Positions 1 to 39,604 of a DNA stretch of 64,000 bases are shown here, one piece after another; the stretch's first letter is position 1; each line of letters opens with the position of its first letter. The notes beneath the pieces are model-generated. The model saw only the letters and a program-made list of their open reading frames with translations. It searched no databases and had not been told where the DNA came from. The DNA lies in contig CM055758.1 of the NCBI GenBank assembly GCA_029465975.1, positions 6,785,798-6,849,797 of the forward strand. Reading direction: 5' to 3'. Position numbers and translations under genes: made by a program. This stretch comes from Dallia pectoralis (Eukaryota; Chordata; Actinopteri; Esociformes; Umbridae).

Positions 1-138
<138 letters not shown>

Positions 139-319
139 TCAGGTGGAGGGTTACAGGCTTTTAGTAGGGTGTTGTGACACTCCCTGGGTTCACAGGGTTC
201 TGATCCAGGCAGTGTTCTGTTAGTTAGGTGGAACCGTAGGACACATGCCAACTGGTGATATTAAATTCATATGTAATAACGGTTGATCTAATGACGTGAC
301 CTGTGTTTTGTCCCACCAG

Positions 320-27709
<27,390 letters not shown>

Positions 27710-27765
27710 GGGAACGCCCGGGAACGCCACGCCCGGGAACGCCATGCCCGGGAACGCCACACCCA
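27710..27765. repeat. 15-bp GC-rich tandem repeat at the start of the 3' UTR
   Basis: About four copies of GGAACGCCACGCCCG, with CCCGGG recurring at each junction, immediately after the fcho stop codon. Confidence 0.85.
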
Positions 27766-30330
27766 ACGGCTCTTTTCACTATTTTACTCTCTTTTTGACC
27801 TATTTATGGGCGATGCAGTGGACGCAATCGTTTTTGTGGTGCACTTCATCTGGGGAAGAGGAGGAGAGCTTCTTACTGCAGTAAAGCAGCACTGAGTATT
27901 GAACACTGTTTAAAAAATAAATAAGTTTGGGCTGTCAGGAAATGTAAATGTATAGATATGGAGGACTGTAATTCTTTCTGATAAATTCAGACTTTTATAA
28001 AGTCAGAACAGTAGTGTTTTGTTATGTATAGGCAACAATGTATGAAATCTATAAATATATATATATTATATCAAAAAGGAAAAAGTCAAAAAAATATCTG
28101 CACTAACAATGTTTCCGGCCATTTTTTGTTGTTTGTTTTTCCCTACTTGTATATAAGTGTTTGTGTATTCCACTGCGGACCTGAAACAAATACTCTGGAT
28201 ACAACAGTGAGACAAAAAAGGTTTGAGTTTGGTGGTGTGGGAGTTGGAGTAGAAAGAATGCCTCACTTTTGTCCCTAATTCTCTCCATTCATTTGTCAAT
28301 TCAAGATTTATATTTTTTATATTTTTTTTCTGCTTACCTGTTATTCTGATTATGTGCAATGAAGTAATGAAGGTATGAGCTGTACTAAACTGAACAGATT
28401 CTCAAAAGCGTTCTCAAGCTAAACCAGTTCTCTTGTAATGAATGGTACTGATAAGAAGTCGGTTTTAAATGCTCTCGTTTAGAAGCAAAAAAAACGAAAC
28501 AAAAAACAGTACTTAACTGACCTCAGTGCCTCTTTCTTACTGCGGATAAAATGAGAAACGTGCCTCTTTTTTCTATGCCTTTTGTACGTTAAAAAAGCAC
28601 AGCTAACAAAAAAGAAACAAGCACCAATCTTGTGCCAGTAACTTGTTTTTTTTCGGATGTTGAAGGGAAATTGCCTCCAGTTTCTACACTAGTCATCCCA
28701 AAGGCATCTGTCTTCCTGAACCCCCTGACCCAGTGGGCACACTGTCTCGGTTCCGTCTCTGCTATGATGTCATCCTTTGAGGTTTTGTTCGATCTGGGGT
28801 GTTTTCTGCGATTGGTCAGAGAGAGAGAGAGAGAGAGAGCCTTTAATCTGAGAGCACCGGTCTGCCTCCCAGGCTACTTTCGTGATTACATTCAGGCCAA
28901 ATACGTTTTAGATGCCGAAACGAAAATCTGCGCGTCTCGTCTGCGTATTGTAGTAAGAACATGCCGTCCTTTTGCTACGTTACTGCCATGCTTGCCTGTG
29001 AGGAGATTGAAAAACACAGGTTATTGGTGCTGATGTGATTAATTCCTGCCCTATATAGCGTTGGGGACTACATAAGAGGCATACATTTTATGTAGCAGTT
29101 TATTCATTCAATCCCAGGCATGTTTACTGTATGCCATTCCATCCAATGGCTTCTGTGCAAAATCGTAAGATTATCTTTATACAGTCAATGGCTTTGACAC
29201 ACAGGCAGATCAGTAACGTGATGTCATTACAAACATAGTATGCTAATGGACGAGCATCACTAGCACTGTGATTTTGGACTGTTTTATAAGATCCCTTCCA
29301 GGCGACTTAGTTAAATGCCTGATTTTTACCGTTGTGGCCATCAAACCACAGTACTCTTCTAGGTTCCTGGTGTTTTTGTACTGTTAACATGCTGTCTCGT
29401 TTTCCTATAATGCCAACCTCAGCCCCGTGTCAGTAAAACCTAATCACATGTAGAAAACCGGAGTCATATCTATGTGAACGTGGTCAATCTGGTTAATTCA
29501 AACTAAAGGGCATTTCTGGTTATTGTGTGATTCATACCAGTTTCCAGTTTGAGTCGACTACAATGGAACTCTTGGATTGTTTGGCCACAGTCATTAGTGA
29601 CATTAGTGACTATTGTTCAACCAAGTTGATTTGGATGCATTTTTAGAGTGACGTTAATAATGTGTAAAATACGATTTGTTTCGTATGCAGTACATTATGT
29701 CCCAATATTGTTTTTGTAGAGCATGGATTGATTACTCCGAATCATAACCATTTTAATCAATGGTCATTTTTAATTTGTGTGTGTACAATTTTAAGGATAC
29801 GATTTGCTTAAGATTCAGTAAGACTCTTCTGTCAGTAGCATTATAAAGATTCCGATACTAACTCCATTTGATGGAGGGGACAAATAGTTTGAGAAAATAA
29901 ACCGCATTTCTGTGAGTATCGTACAGTCATCAAGTCAATCGAGAACAAATCTGATTGCATGCCAAATGTCAACACTACCACATCATTAGAAAATCAGTTC
30001 TGTGTTAAGAACAAAGTCCAAAATGTCACTGGAGACGACTGCTTGCAGAGCTGTTTTTGGAGTGAGCAACCAGGCTGTTGTCCCAGTCTGCGGCCGCTTC
30101 ATATTTACTCATGCGTCATTGTCCGACCCAAATGTAGCATATCGGGGAACATTCAAATAGGGGAACTGCTATATCAAAAACTGGCATTTTTATGTGTTTT
30201 CTTGTAGAGTTTAATTAAAACAGCACAGACTCTCTCGATTTACCTGCTTTGATCAGACAAACCCGACACAGAATATATATGCAAAGTATATTAAGCGAGC
30301 TGGTTCTTGCTGTCTACTAATAAACCCTCC
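27710..30330 (+). other. fcho1: Probable fcho 3' UTR and downstream flank with polyadenylation signals
   Basis: AT-rich and nearly repeat-free, unlike the rest of the window. AATAAA occurs at 27916-27921, 29896-29901 and 30319-30324, the last followed by a GT-rich stretch suitable as a downstream element. Which signal is used cannot be decided from sequence. Starts with a short GC-rich 15-bp tandem repeat right after the stop. Confidence 0.55.
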
Positions 30331-30549
30331 GTGATTTTCTTTCCCGTTAATGTATCGTTATGTGATTATTGTCTTGTGTCGTATGTATGTCTGTGCTGTA
30401 TGTCAAAATTAGTGAAACAGAAAAATATGTGTAATTCCTCGTTTAATGTAAATTTCTACAAATATCTCAGCCACTTTTTTTTCTGTTCTACACTTGATCC
30501 AAACTCAATGTGCCTGCATTAAATATGTAATATATGAATATATACAAAT

Positions 30550-31597
30550 ATAAAAATGACTACTTAACATGAGGTCTCCGGTATTTTCTTTTCGTCCTGG
30601 ATTTCTCTTTTGTCAGTTGACGGGTGAATTATCCAGATAAATTAAAGGACAATATAAGTCAGGAATCACTATGGGGTTTTAAGATTTCACACATGACCTC
30701 CGTGGCAACTGTCACGGTCTGTTCGTACTGTATTCATACTCCACTAATGTCAAAACAGCGGTAAAATACACTGTTGCATTCTGGGTCAGGGTAAGAACAT
30801 AAATGTGGGGCTGATTGTTTTTTGTTGTTGAACAGGGATACTTCATTATCACGCTCTGAAGGAGTATTGGAGGCTGAGTAAACCTTGTTGTAGGAAATCC
30901 GTGTGATTGCAATGCAGTCTGAGAGATTTTCCCTCAAGAACGAACCAAAGGGCAGAGTTCTACCTACTGATCTTTCTGTGACCTCATCATTTCCAACCGA
31001 TTTGCCTTCCATCGAGGTGCACTTATGTCCAAGTCAACATATGACGAGTTACGAGATTTCACCATGGAGGAAAATACTTCTGTACTCTCTACTTTCAAAT
31101 TCAAATACCTCTGGCTCAGTTTCGTATTTCTTTTTCAGACTCGTGTTCTGAGTTCGAGTTGACTCGCTTCAATTAAACCTGTAACAATTTCTGTGAGTGT
31201 AACAGCCTCCGTGTGCGGCGTGTGTGTCATAGTGTGCATTCCATTTCATGCATTTCATCAACACTAATGTGTGCGTGTGTGTGTGTGTGTGTGGCTTACA
31301 GCAGATGGATCATTGGAGGGTGACAGGAGATGTGCCGGTAGAGTCTGAGGCAACTTTGAATGTTGTAAAGGTATGGATTGACAGTGTATACCATATGACT
31401 ACCCAATATATACACAGAAGGTTTGTAAATCTGGTGTAGATTGAGGTTGACTGTGGGTGTGGTGTTGAATAAGATTGCCTGTGTGTGTTGTTGCCTGTGT
31501 GGTGTAGAATGAGAAGGTCTGGACCTCAGATGGATTCAGGTTTTATCCTGGAGCACAGGAATCAGTTGGCCTTTGCTGGCTGCCGTCAAACCCACAT

Positions 31598-31636
<39 letters not shown>

Positions 31637-31960
31637 GTCATATTTGTCCAGAGACCCAGTGGAGTCGTAGACGTGAGTTATTTTAGAAGCCAGAGAGCGA
31701 GAGCCACATCAGTAACATTTATGGTCAATTTGTAATTGATTTGCTTATTTGATCTCTCCCTGAAACACAAGGAAAACCATCTGAGCAAACAGCGATGGTG
31801 TAAGTTTATTACATTAATACGGATTCCTCTCCTCCTTCGCGGAGCACTAAAGCCCAGAAGACCTCTTCAATATAACTCAGAGCTTAGCGCAGTCGGCTTT
31901 ACATCCAGGGGAATGATCTCTCATCATATTTTCCTTCGGAAAAGCAACTCGTGCTTCAAT
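30550..31960. other. Intergenic sequence, no gene recognised
   Basis: Unique-looking AT-rich sequence with short TG (31268-31292) and AC (31600-31634) microsatellites. No ORF resembles a known protein. Confidence 0.5.
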
Positions 31961-31964
31961 CGTC

Positions 31965-32080
31965 CGCATCCCAAATGACATCATTTCCCCTGTATAGTGC
32001 ACTGCTTTTGACAAGTGCCTATAGGTTTTTGGACCAAAAGTAGTGCACTTCGATATGGTGTAGGCTTTCATTTGGGACGC
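31965..32080. mobile_element. Palindromic TAGTGCACT MITE
   Basis: Nested inverted repeats: CGCATCCCAAATG versus CATTTGGGACG at the ends, and TAGTGCACTGCTTTTG versus CAAAAGTAGTGCACT inside, so the unit folds into a long hairpin. As I recall, such elements are very abundant in salmonid genomes. Non-coding. Confidence 0.75.
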
Positions 32081-32160
32081 CGCTGAACCCTTCACCCCCC
32101 CAATTAAAACATATGAACAGGTATCAGGACCTCTCCTTCCGTCGGCACATCCAACATACA

Positions 32161-32640
32161 CAGATGAGCCAAAACATTATGACCATTTAGCCCATTAGTC
32201 TGCCGGTCCTCCAGGTGCCCAAACAGCAGAGACCCGCCGGGACATGGACTCTACAAGACCTCTGAAGTTCCTTGTGTGTGTGTGTGTGTGTGTGGTCTCT
32301 GATATGACACCAGGATCAGCAGAACAGATTCATGTCCTGTAAGGTGCGAGGTGGAGTCACCAGATCGGACAATTTGGTCCGGCACGTCCCACAGGTGCTC
32401 AGTCGGATCGACCGGGAGCGCCACGCAAACCTTGTGGTTTCAGATGCTCTAACCGACTGACTGGCCAGAACATTTTGGCCCTTCTCAAAGTCTCTCAGGT
32501 CTTCCTGCCCCGTTTCTGCATCCGACACGATGACTACGAGAACTGATTGTTCACTTGACATCTGATTTTCCCAGACCCTGACCTGTGCCCTTTGATGAGA
32601 TATGAGGCACCTTATTCGCCTCAACATGTCATAGTTTTAC
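32161..32640 (-). mobile_element. Internally deleted Tc1/mariner transposon relic
   Basis: Left end GATGAGCCAAAACATTATGA matches a common teleost Tc1-type terminus. The minus strand then carries a C-terminal transposase piece (reverse complement of a GATCGAGCA..TGTGGGACGTGCC stretch, the -IEHLWD- region, now frame-shifted), joined directly to the N-terminal piece (EDLRDFEKGQNV from about 32510 to 32475). The middle, including the catalytic core, is missing, and a TG microsatellite interrupts it near 32275. Dead copy. Confidence 0.75.
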
Positions 32641-32762
32641 ATTTTTCTTGATTCCAATTGCATTGAATTGAATTGCATTGAAGTACTATTGTCTCGAAAT
32701 TCACTCATGTACTTAGATATTTGAAGTACAGACGTTGTTTTCTCTAGATAGCGTTATATCGT

Positions 32763-32830
32763 TTGTGTATAACAAAATGCATTACATGCCTACACGCACA
32801 CACACGTCCACACACAAACACACGCACGCC

Positions 32831-32861
<31 letters not shown>

Positions 32862-32880
32862 GCCCACACACACACACGCC
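32763..32880. repeat. AC-rich simple repeat
   Basis: CACACACGCACGCCCACACA-type tract. Confidence 0.85.
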
Positions 32881-32889
32881 TGGTTCAGT

Positions 32890-34030
32890 CGTCTCCTAAC
32901 CTCTGCCCTCTGAGCTCTTCTTGTTATGTGTCCTTTGTCACCTCCCCTGGTAATGACTGAATAATCAGATGTAATTAGGGCGCATTCCCTCTGGCCCTGG
33001 GTACGTGTGTGTGTTTGTGTGTGTGTGTGTTTGTGTGAGTGTGTGTATGTTGCGTCGCACCACAGAAACAAACTCAACAGATTGAAGTGTTTGTTCCCCT
33101 GGCTCTGATTCCAAGTCTGGCCCTATCCATTTAGATGCTGGAAGTGATACAATTGGCCGTCTGCCAAGGTGAATTAAACCTGGATCCGTGATTGGCTAGC
33201 TTTCTGAGCTGCCAATTTTAGAGGCAGAAGCCTCAGTCTGACAGAGGGTACGACTGCTTTTCATTTCAAATGTTTTTTTAATGGAGGATTGATCATTGAA
33301 GCCAGGATAAACTGTCCACTCCAAACCCAGGTTAAACCCAGTTCACCTTAAAACCAGGATAAACTGTCCCTGTTTAGCAGTAGAGCGAGAATAAACATGT
33401 GCAGAGGCACGTCACAAGCTATTTGTCATGGTGAGTGTGAGTGTGTGTGTGTCAGGGGGAGGGTTGGTTTGACTGAGAAATAGCCTGTGCTGTTTGCCCT
33501 AGTGTCCCTCTGACCTCACAAACAGACTGTACAGCTCACTGGGTGATTGTAATGCACGACGTACGCAACAAGGAGATTCGCTAAGTACCTGTATGTATCG
33601 TATCAAACCGCAGGATGATAGAGAAATGTTGAGTGAGCGTTGTTCCTGCAGGAAGAACACGCAGGATTTGATTGCCATTAAGCAAACTGTTTTTTTAATG
33701 GACTTCTTCGTCCGTCAGCCTGTAAGGAGCTGATCCTGGGAGCCAATGAAATGCAGCTAAAGACTATGTGCTTCTGAGCATGAGAGAGGCAGGGGGAACT
33801 CTGTAGAAGACAGGGATACAGAGGGAATAAAAGAAAGAGCGATTGGAACGTTAATGTAAACGTATAACCCTTCTGAGTATTGTTCAAAATTTAAAGACAG
33901 ATTTGTTATTGTCTCTTTTATCGGGGTAAAGTTTACTTCTTATTTTCCGAAACTAGGAAGTGAAACAAGAACACAGGGAGTCGATTTGAACTCTGAATGA
34001 GTGAGCAGGACACCCAAGCACGGTTTTCAA
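32890..34030. other. Intergenic sequence, no gene recognised
   Basis: Unique-looking sequence with a short GT tract near 33005-33050. No recognised coding or RNA feature. Confidence 0.5.
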
Positions 34031-34038
34031 TCCCCAAT

Positions 34039-34176
<138 letters not shown>

Positions 34177-34408
34177 CCAAGGCTCCAACCAGGAGAGGAA
34201 ATGTTCTGATTATAAATATTTGGACTTTTTCTTAATTGAAAGAATGTGCCCAGTTTCAATTCTGGGAGGTTCTGCTAAACATTTCTGTGTTCAGATGGAT
34301 TCTTGGTTGTCCCCCACGTCACAACGTCTGTATGGCTGTGCATACGTTTGTCACGCAATATCTTGACATGCCTCGACATAACCCAAAGGTGAATGCCGTG
34401 TGTAGCCA

Positions 34409-34640
34409 TAAATGGTAAATGCTGCGCTTTTATATAGCGCTTTTATCCAAAGCGCTTTACAGATCCTGCGTCTCATTCACCCATTCATTCACTCATTCAT
34501 ACACTGACGACCGCGTCTACCATGCAAGGCGACTGCAGGCTCGCCAGGAGCAGCTGGGGTTAGGTGTCTTGCTCAATTTCCCAGAAGGAAATTTCCGATT
34601 GATAGACAACCGACTCAACCCACTGAGCCACTGCCGCCCC
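34409..34640. mobile_element. Dispersed teleost repeat (TATAGCGCTTTTATCCAAAG type)
   Basis: Contains TATAGCGCTTTTATCCAAAG and CGCTTTACAG, then CATTCACCCATTCATTC, GGTTAGGTGTCTTGCTCAA and CCACTGAGCCACTGCCGCCC. These blocks, in this order, recur as an interspersed repeat in many bony fish. The usual segment between CTTGCTCAA and TTCCGATTG is shortened here. Class uncertain. Confidence 0.6.
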
Positions 34641-35239
34641 ATACAGGCAAAGCTTTCTTTATTCATAATTTTGGCATAACAGTGGCTTCTAAACAGGATA
34701 TTGAATTTGCTATATTTTATCTGTAACGCACTTTATCACTGTTAGTACATAGGTCCCTCGTCTCACAAACATATTTGCCTCAGAAATTATGACCTACTTC
34801 AATTAGAGAATATTTTTCATAATCTGTCACTGAATCAGAGAATTTTCGATTCGTACATAAAATAAAATGTTTGCCGTTGACCAATAAAGACATAGAATTC
34901 ATCTGTGACTTTTTAATGAATAGGTGGATATTTACAACATTTGGTACAAAAGTTGCAAAAAATTTCAAGAATATGCAATACTATTGATTGGGCACATACA
35001 GTAGCATTACAACTGGCACATTTTATTCACCTGTTGTGTTTAGGGTGATGAAATAATGGAACACATTTTTGGGGTGTTGAATCATTTGTGGTGAATTGAA
35101 CACTGGTGCATGGAAGTTCTCCACACCAAATTCAATGAACACCATGGAAGAATATACAGACCTAAAGATCAATCACCATCTGTGAACACTCATGAGAGGT
35201 TTAGTGATTATGTTCTCTACATGGATTTATTTTGTTTGC

Positions 35240-35620
35240 TTTATCGTTGTGAAGTTTGGGATCACTTAGAAATGTCCTCGTTTGTTCATGAAATGAATTG
35301 CGTTTGCGTGAATTTTTTACCGTGAAATAAGTTTGAATCGAAAAAATAGCACAATGATTAGGACTTATTTTTTTATTTAAATAATAATTGTGTCCTTCAA
35401 ACTTTGCTTTTGTCAAAGAACCCTATATTGGCAGCCATTACAGTCTTGCAGATCTTTGACGTACAATTTGTTCCAGACAATCTGAAGCCATTTCACACCA
35501 TGCTTTCTGAAGCACCTTCTACATGTTAAATTGATTCATCTGTCCAGTGTCTGGGTTCTTTGGGCTTTGTTGGTTCCCATTTTAGACAGTGGTGTGACTT
35601 TTGGTTCACATATTCCTATT
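35240..35620 (-). mobile_element. Degraded Tc1-like transposon, deleted copy
   Basis: Begins at an end-like GTTTGGGATCACTTAGAAAT, then CAAACTTTGCTTTTGTCAAA, CCATTACAGTCTTGCAGA and CACCATGCTTTCTGAAGCAC, the reverse complement of the 3' part of a teleost Tc1 transposase gene. It jumps to GTCCAGTGTCTGGGTTCTTT from the N-terminal half. All frames are broken. Confidence 0.7.
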
Positions 35621-35629
35621 CTTATTGGG

Positions 35630-36555
35630 GTATTTTTTAAGGGGTTTAATCTGTGTTTAACTTGATTATAATGTAAATCCAGTCTCAATAGGCCAATATG
35701 TGGTCTTTCATATAAACACAAAATCATATAAAAAATGTACTAACTTCTTGCATAATTTAATTGATACATACACATGTTAAATGCATAAACGTTTCTTTAT
35801 TTTGGTATAGTTGCCTTTAAAAGAGGGTTGGTTGTCTGTTCAATCAACAGCGGTTTCCTTGCAGGCTGTCTCTGTGAGACCCACCTCCTCTGGCACCCCG
35901 TGTTAAACCCAGTCAGGGGGTCTGTGACTGTCAGTGTTTAGTGGAGAGGCTGCGTGTTACCCGCTGGTCTTCACCCGGCTCTCAGCTTGTTACCCATTTC
36001 CCAGTGACACGTATTGCGTGACGCCGGTGTTTTTAGCGCCCACTCCGCTCCACACGCTACACAGACTGTTCGTCTACGGCAGTGTGGGCTGACGGCGATA
36101 AGTTATGTATAACAGTGTGGTCTGAGACCGCGTGAGATGACATTTGACACGGTGGATTGCAGCTTACGCTCGATGGTCTGTGCGTGCGAGGAAGGACCTC
36201 CCTTTCTTCTTGTGCCTCCTTCTGTCCCTCTATCTCTCCTTCCCTCCCTTTTCTCCCTGCAGTCTCTCTCTGTTCACTCCTTTTTTCCCTTCCTCTTTCA
36301 CACCAAATCTCCCTCTCTCCCCGCTTTCTTATACCTTGAACAATTTCTGTGGTAGCACACGACTCTCCTGAACTCCCGTTTGTTTTGCTGTTCCTCTCTT
36401 ATGTAACTAGACGTGGCTAGACAAGCACAAGCAGCATCTACGCCATCCACAAATTGTGATCAAGCCTCCTGAAACATCTATTACGCCTGTTTCTGTGTGC
36501 TGTAATGACTATTATTAACTGAATCCTGGATAAATACATCCGATTCAGTTTAGCT
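35630..36555. other. Intergenic sequence, no gene recognised
   Basis: Unique-looking; pyrimidine-rich stretch 36200-36340. No recognised feature. Confidence 0.5.
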
Positions 36556-36561
36556 GTCAAA

Positions 36562-37800
36562 ATGGATCAGTACACAGTGGACAATGTGGAGATGTTCAAA
36601 ATGGATCAGTACACAGTGGACAATGTGGAGATGTTCAAAATGGATCAGTACACAGTGGACAATGTGGAGATGTTCAAAATGGATCAGTACACAGTGGACA
36701 ATGAGGAGATGTTCAAAATGGATCAAAAGTACACAGTGGACAATGTGGAGATGTTCAAAATGTTGGACAATGTGGAGAAAATGGATCAGTACACAGTGGA
36801 CAATGTGGAGATGTTCAAAATGGATCAGTACACAGTGGACAATGTGGAGATGTTCAAATGGATCAGTACACAGTGGACAATGTGGAGATGTTCAAAATGG
36901 ATCAGTACACAGTGGACAATGTGGAGATGTTCAAAATGGATCAGTACACAGTCAATGGACAGTACACAGTGGACAATGTGGAGATGTTCAAAATGGATCA
37001 GTACACAGTGGACAATGTGGAGATGTTCAAAATGGATCAGTACACAGTGGACAATGATTAGATGTTCAAATGGATCAGTACACAGTGGACAATGTGGAGA
37101 TGTTCAAAATGGATCAGTACACAGTGGACAATGTGGAGATGTTCAAAATGGATCAGTACACAGTGGACAATGTGGAGATGTTCAAAATGGATCAGTACAC
37201 AGTGGACAATGTGGAGATGTTCAAAATGGATCAGTACACAGTGGACAATGTGGAGATGTTCAAAATGGATCAGTACACAGTGGACAATGTGGAGATGTTC
37301 AAAATGGATCAGTACACAGTGGACAATGTGGAGATGTTCAAAATGGATCAGTACACAGTGGACAATGTGGAGATGTTCAAAATGGATCAGTACACAGTGG
37401 ACAATGTGGAGATGTTCAAAATGGATCAGTACACAGTGGACAATGTGGAGATGTTCAAAATGGATCAGTACACAGTGGACAATGTGGAGATGTTCAAAAT
37501 GGATCAGTACACAGTGGACAATGATTAGATGTTCAAAATGGATCAGTACACAGTGGACAATGTGGAGATGTTCAAAATGGATCAGTACACAGTGGACAAT
37601 GTGGAGATGTTCAAAATGGATCAGTACACAGTGGACAATGATTAGATGTTCAAAATGGATCAGTACACAGTGGACAATGTGGAGATGTTCAAAATGGATC
37701 AGTACACAGTGGACAATGAGGAGATGTTCAAAATGGATCAGTGGACAATGAGGAGATGTTCAAAATAGATCAGTACACAGTGGACAATGTGGAGATGTTC
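36562..37800. repeat. 39-bp minisatellite, about 31 copies
   Basis: Unit ATGGATCAGTACACAGTGGA plus CAATGTGGAGATGTTCAAA. Irregular units around 36720-36780 and 36940-36965, and GATTAG variants near 37055, 37525 and 37640. The three-fold unit length gives long plus-strand open frames (MDQYTVDNVEMFK repeated), interrupted by single-base indels, so not judged a gene. Confidence 0.97.
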
Positions 37801-37804
37801 CCAA

Positions 37805-38910
37805 ACCTATTTAATGCCAACAGTTTACTGTAAATCAATCTATTAGCCAAAGGCCCAATTGGTCCAAATGTTTCATTCGTCCGTCCAACTGTCACTATGA
37901 CAGAGGATTAACTGTAACTACACAACCACAAATCCAGAAGACTAGACTCAGGAACAAGCCATACAGGGTTACACAGAGCAAGTCAGACGGCACCGGGGCC
38001 AACTTGGACAACCTCTTTCTGAACGTGGTGCCCATCCAACATATCCTTCCTCTAAGCCCGTCCGACAGCCACGAGTCAGTCTCTGACGGGAAGAACCGGG
38101 GTTACCCTCTTGTTCTCTGGGTCGCCATGGCGTTGACATCCGTGGGTTATCTCAAGTACAGTTAGAGTACAAGCTCTGAGATAACCCACTGCTTGTCCCA
38201 TCCTGTTGTTAGCTGGACGCACGTTCATTCTGCACACTTTATCCACGTTGAAGCACATTCACTTGATCTTTCCTTCTTTTCAGCACTCAGATTTAATTTC
38301 TGTTTTTCTTTCTGAAAGTATATTCATCGAAAATGTAGACTTTATTTCGCCAACATCCACTTAACCAACATTTGGCCACCATTATAACTATTTGGAACAA
38401 AACATCCTACGGTTTCATAATGTTTCAACAGACCCACCAGAAAATATACCTGGGAGTAAATAAAGTTCAGTAAAAATGAAACGCACATTTTCCAAGTGTA
38501 TTTTCTCTCCCGGGTTCCAGCTCCCTTCACACAGCCTCAGTCTACATCAGTCTACATCAGGTAACTGATCCAATGCCGTCGCTATGGGGATGTGATCTGG
38601 CGCCCGGCGTCTGTTTATTTTACATGAGAGCCAGAGGGAAATAAAACATCCTCAAGGACCTATTGCTTTTTCTTTTGAGGATCTCAATGTCACCCTGGTC
38701 AGACACCAGGGGGTTGTCTCCAAATGAGAGCATTGAGTCAGACTGTGGCCTTCAGCAGGACTGGACGCAGTGTTTAAATGCAAGTGTTGCTTTACCACAT
38801 GGGGGCGTAACAACGGAGGGAATCGGTAGCCAATATCTCATCTATATATGAATCTGTCTCTCAGGTCAGACAAGCATGTTTTATGACGGTGCTGATCAGA
38901 CCAGAAGTAA
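37805..38910. other. Intergenic sequence, no gene recognised
   Basis: No recognised coding, RNA or mobile feature. An inverted pair TGGGTTATCTCA / TGAGATAACCCA lies at 38143-38188. Confidence 0.5.
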
Positions 38911-38914
38911 TCTT

Positions 38915-39604
38915 ACTGCCTGACTGGGAGTCATCAGAACCGTAACAAGAAGACCAGACCTACTGCCTGACTGGGAGTCATCAGAACCATAACAAGAAGA
39001 CCAGACCTACTGCCTGACTGGGAGTCATCAGAACCATAACAAGAAGACCAGACCTACTGCCTGACTGGGAGTCATCAGAACCATAACAAGAAGACCAGAC
39101 CTACTGCCTGACTGGGAGTCATCAGAACCGTAACAAGAAGACCAGACCTACTGCCTGACTGGGAGTCATCAGAACCATAACAAGAAGACCAGACCTACTG
39201 CCTGACTGGGAGTCATCAGAACCGTAACAAGAAGACCAGACCTACTGCCTGACTGGGAGTCATCAGAACCATAACAAGAAGACCAGATCTACTGCCTGAC
39301 TGGGAGTCATCAGAACCATAACAAGAAGACCAGACCTACTGCCTGACTGGGAGTCATCAGAACCATAACAAGAAGACCAGACCTACTGCCTGACTGGGAG
39401 TCATCAGAACCATAACAAGAAGACCAGACCTACTGCCTGACTGGGAGTCATCAGAACCATAACAAGAAGACCAGACCTACTGCCTGACTGGGAGTCATCA
39501 GAACCGTAACAAGAAGACCAGACCTACTGCCTGACTGGGAGTCATCAGAACCATAACAAGAAGACCAGATCTACTGCCTGACTGGGAGTCATCAGAACCG
39601 TAAC
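38915..39604. repeat. 47-bp minisatellite, about 14.5 copies
   Basis: Unit CTGCCTGACTGGGAGTCATC plus AGAACCATAACAAGAAGACC and AGACCTA, with CCG/CCA and GATCTA variants. Confidence 0.98.
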
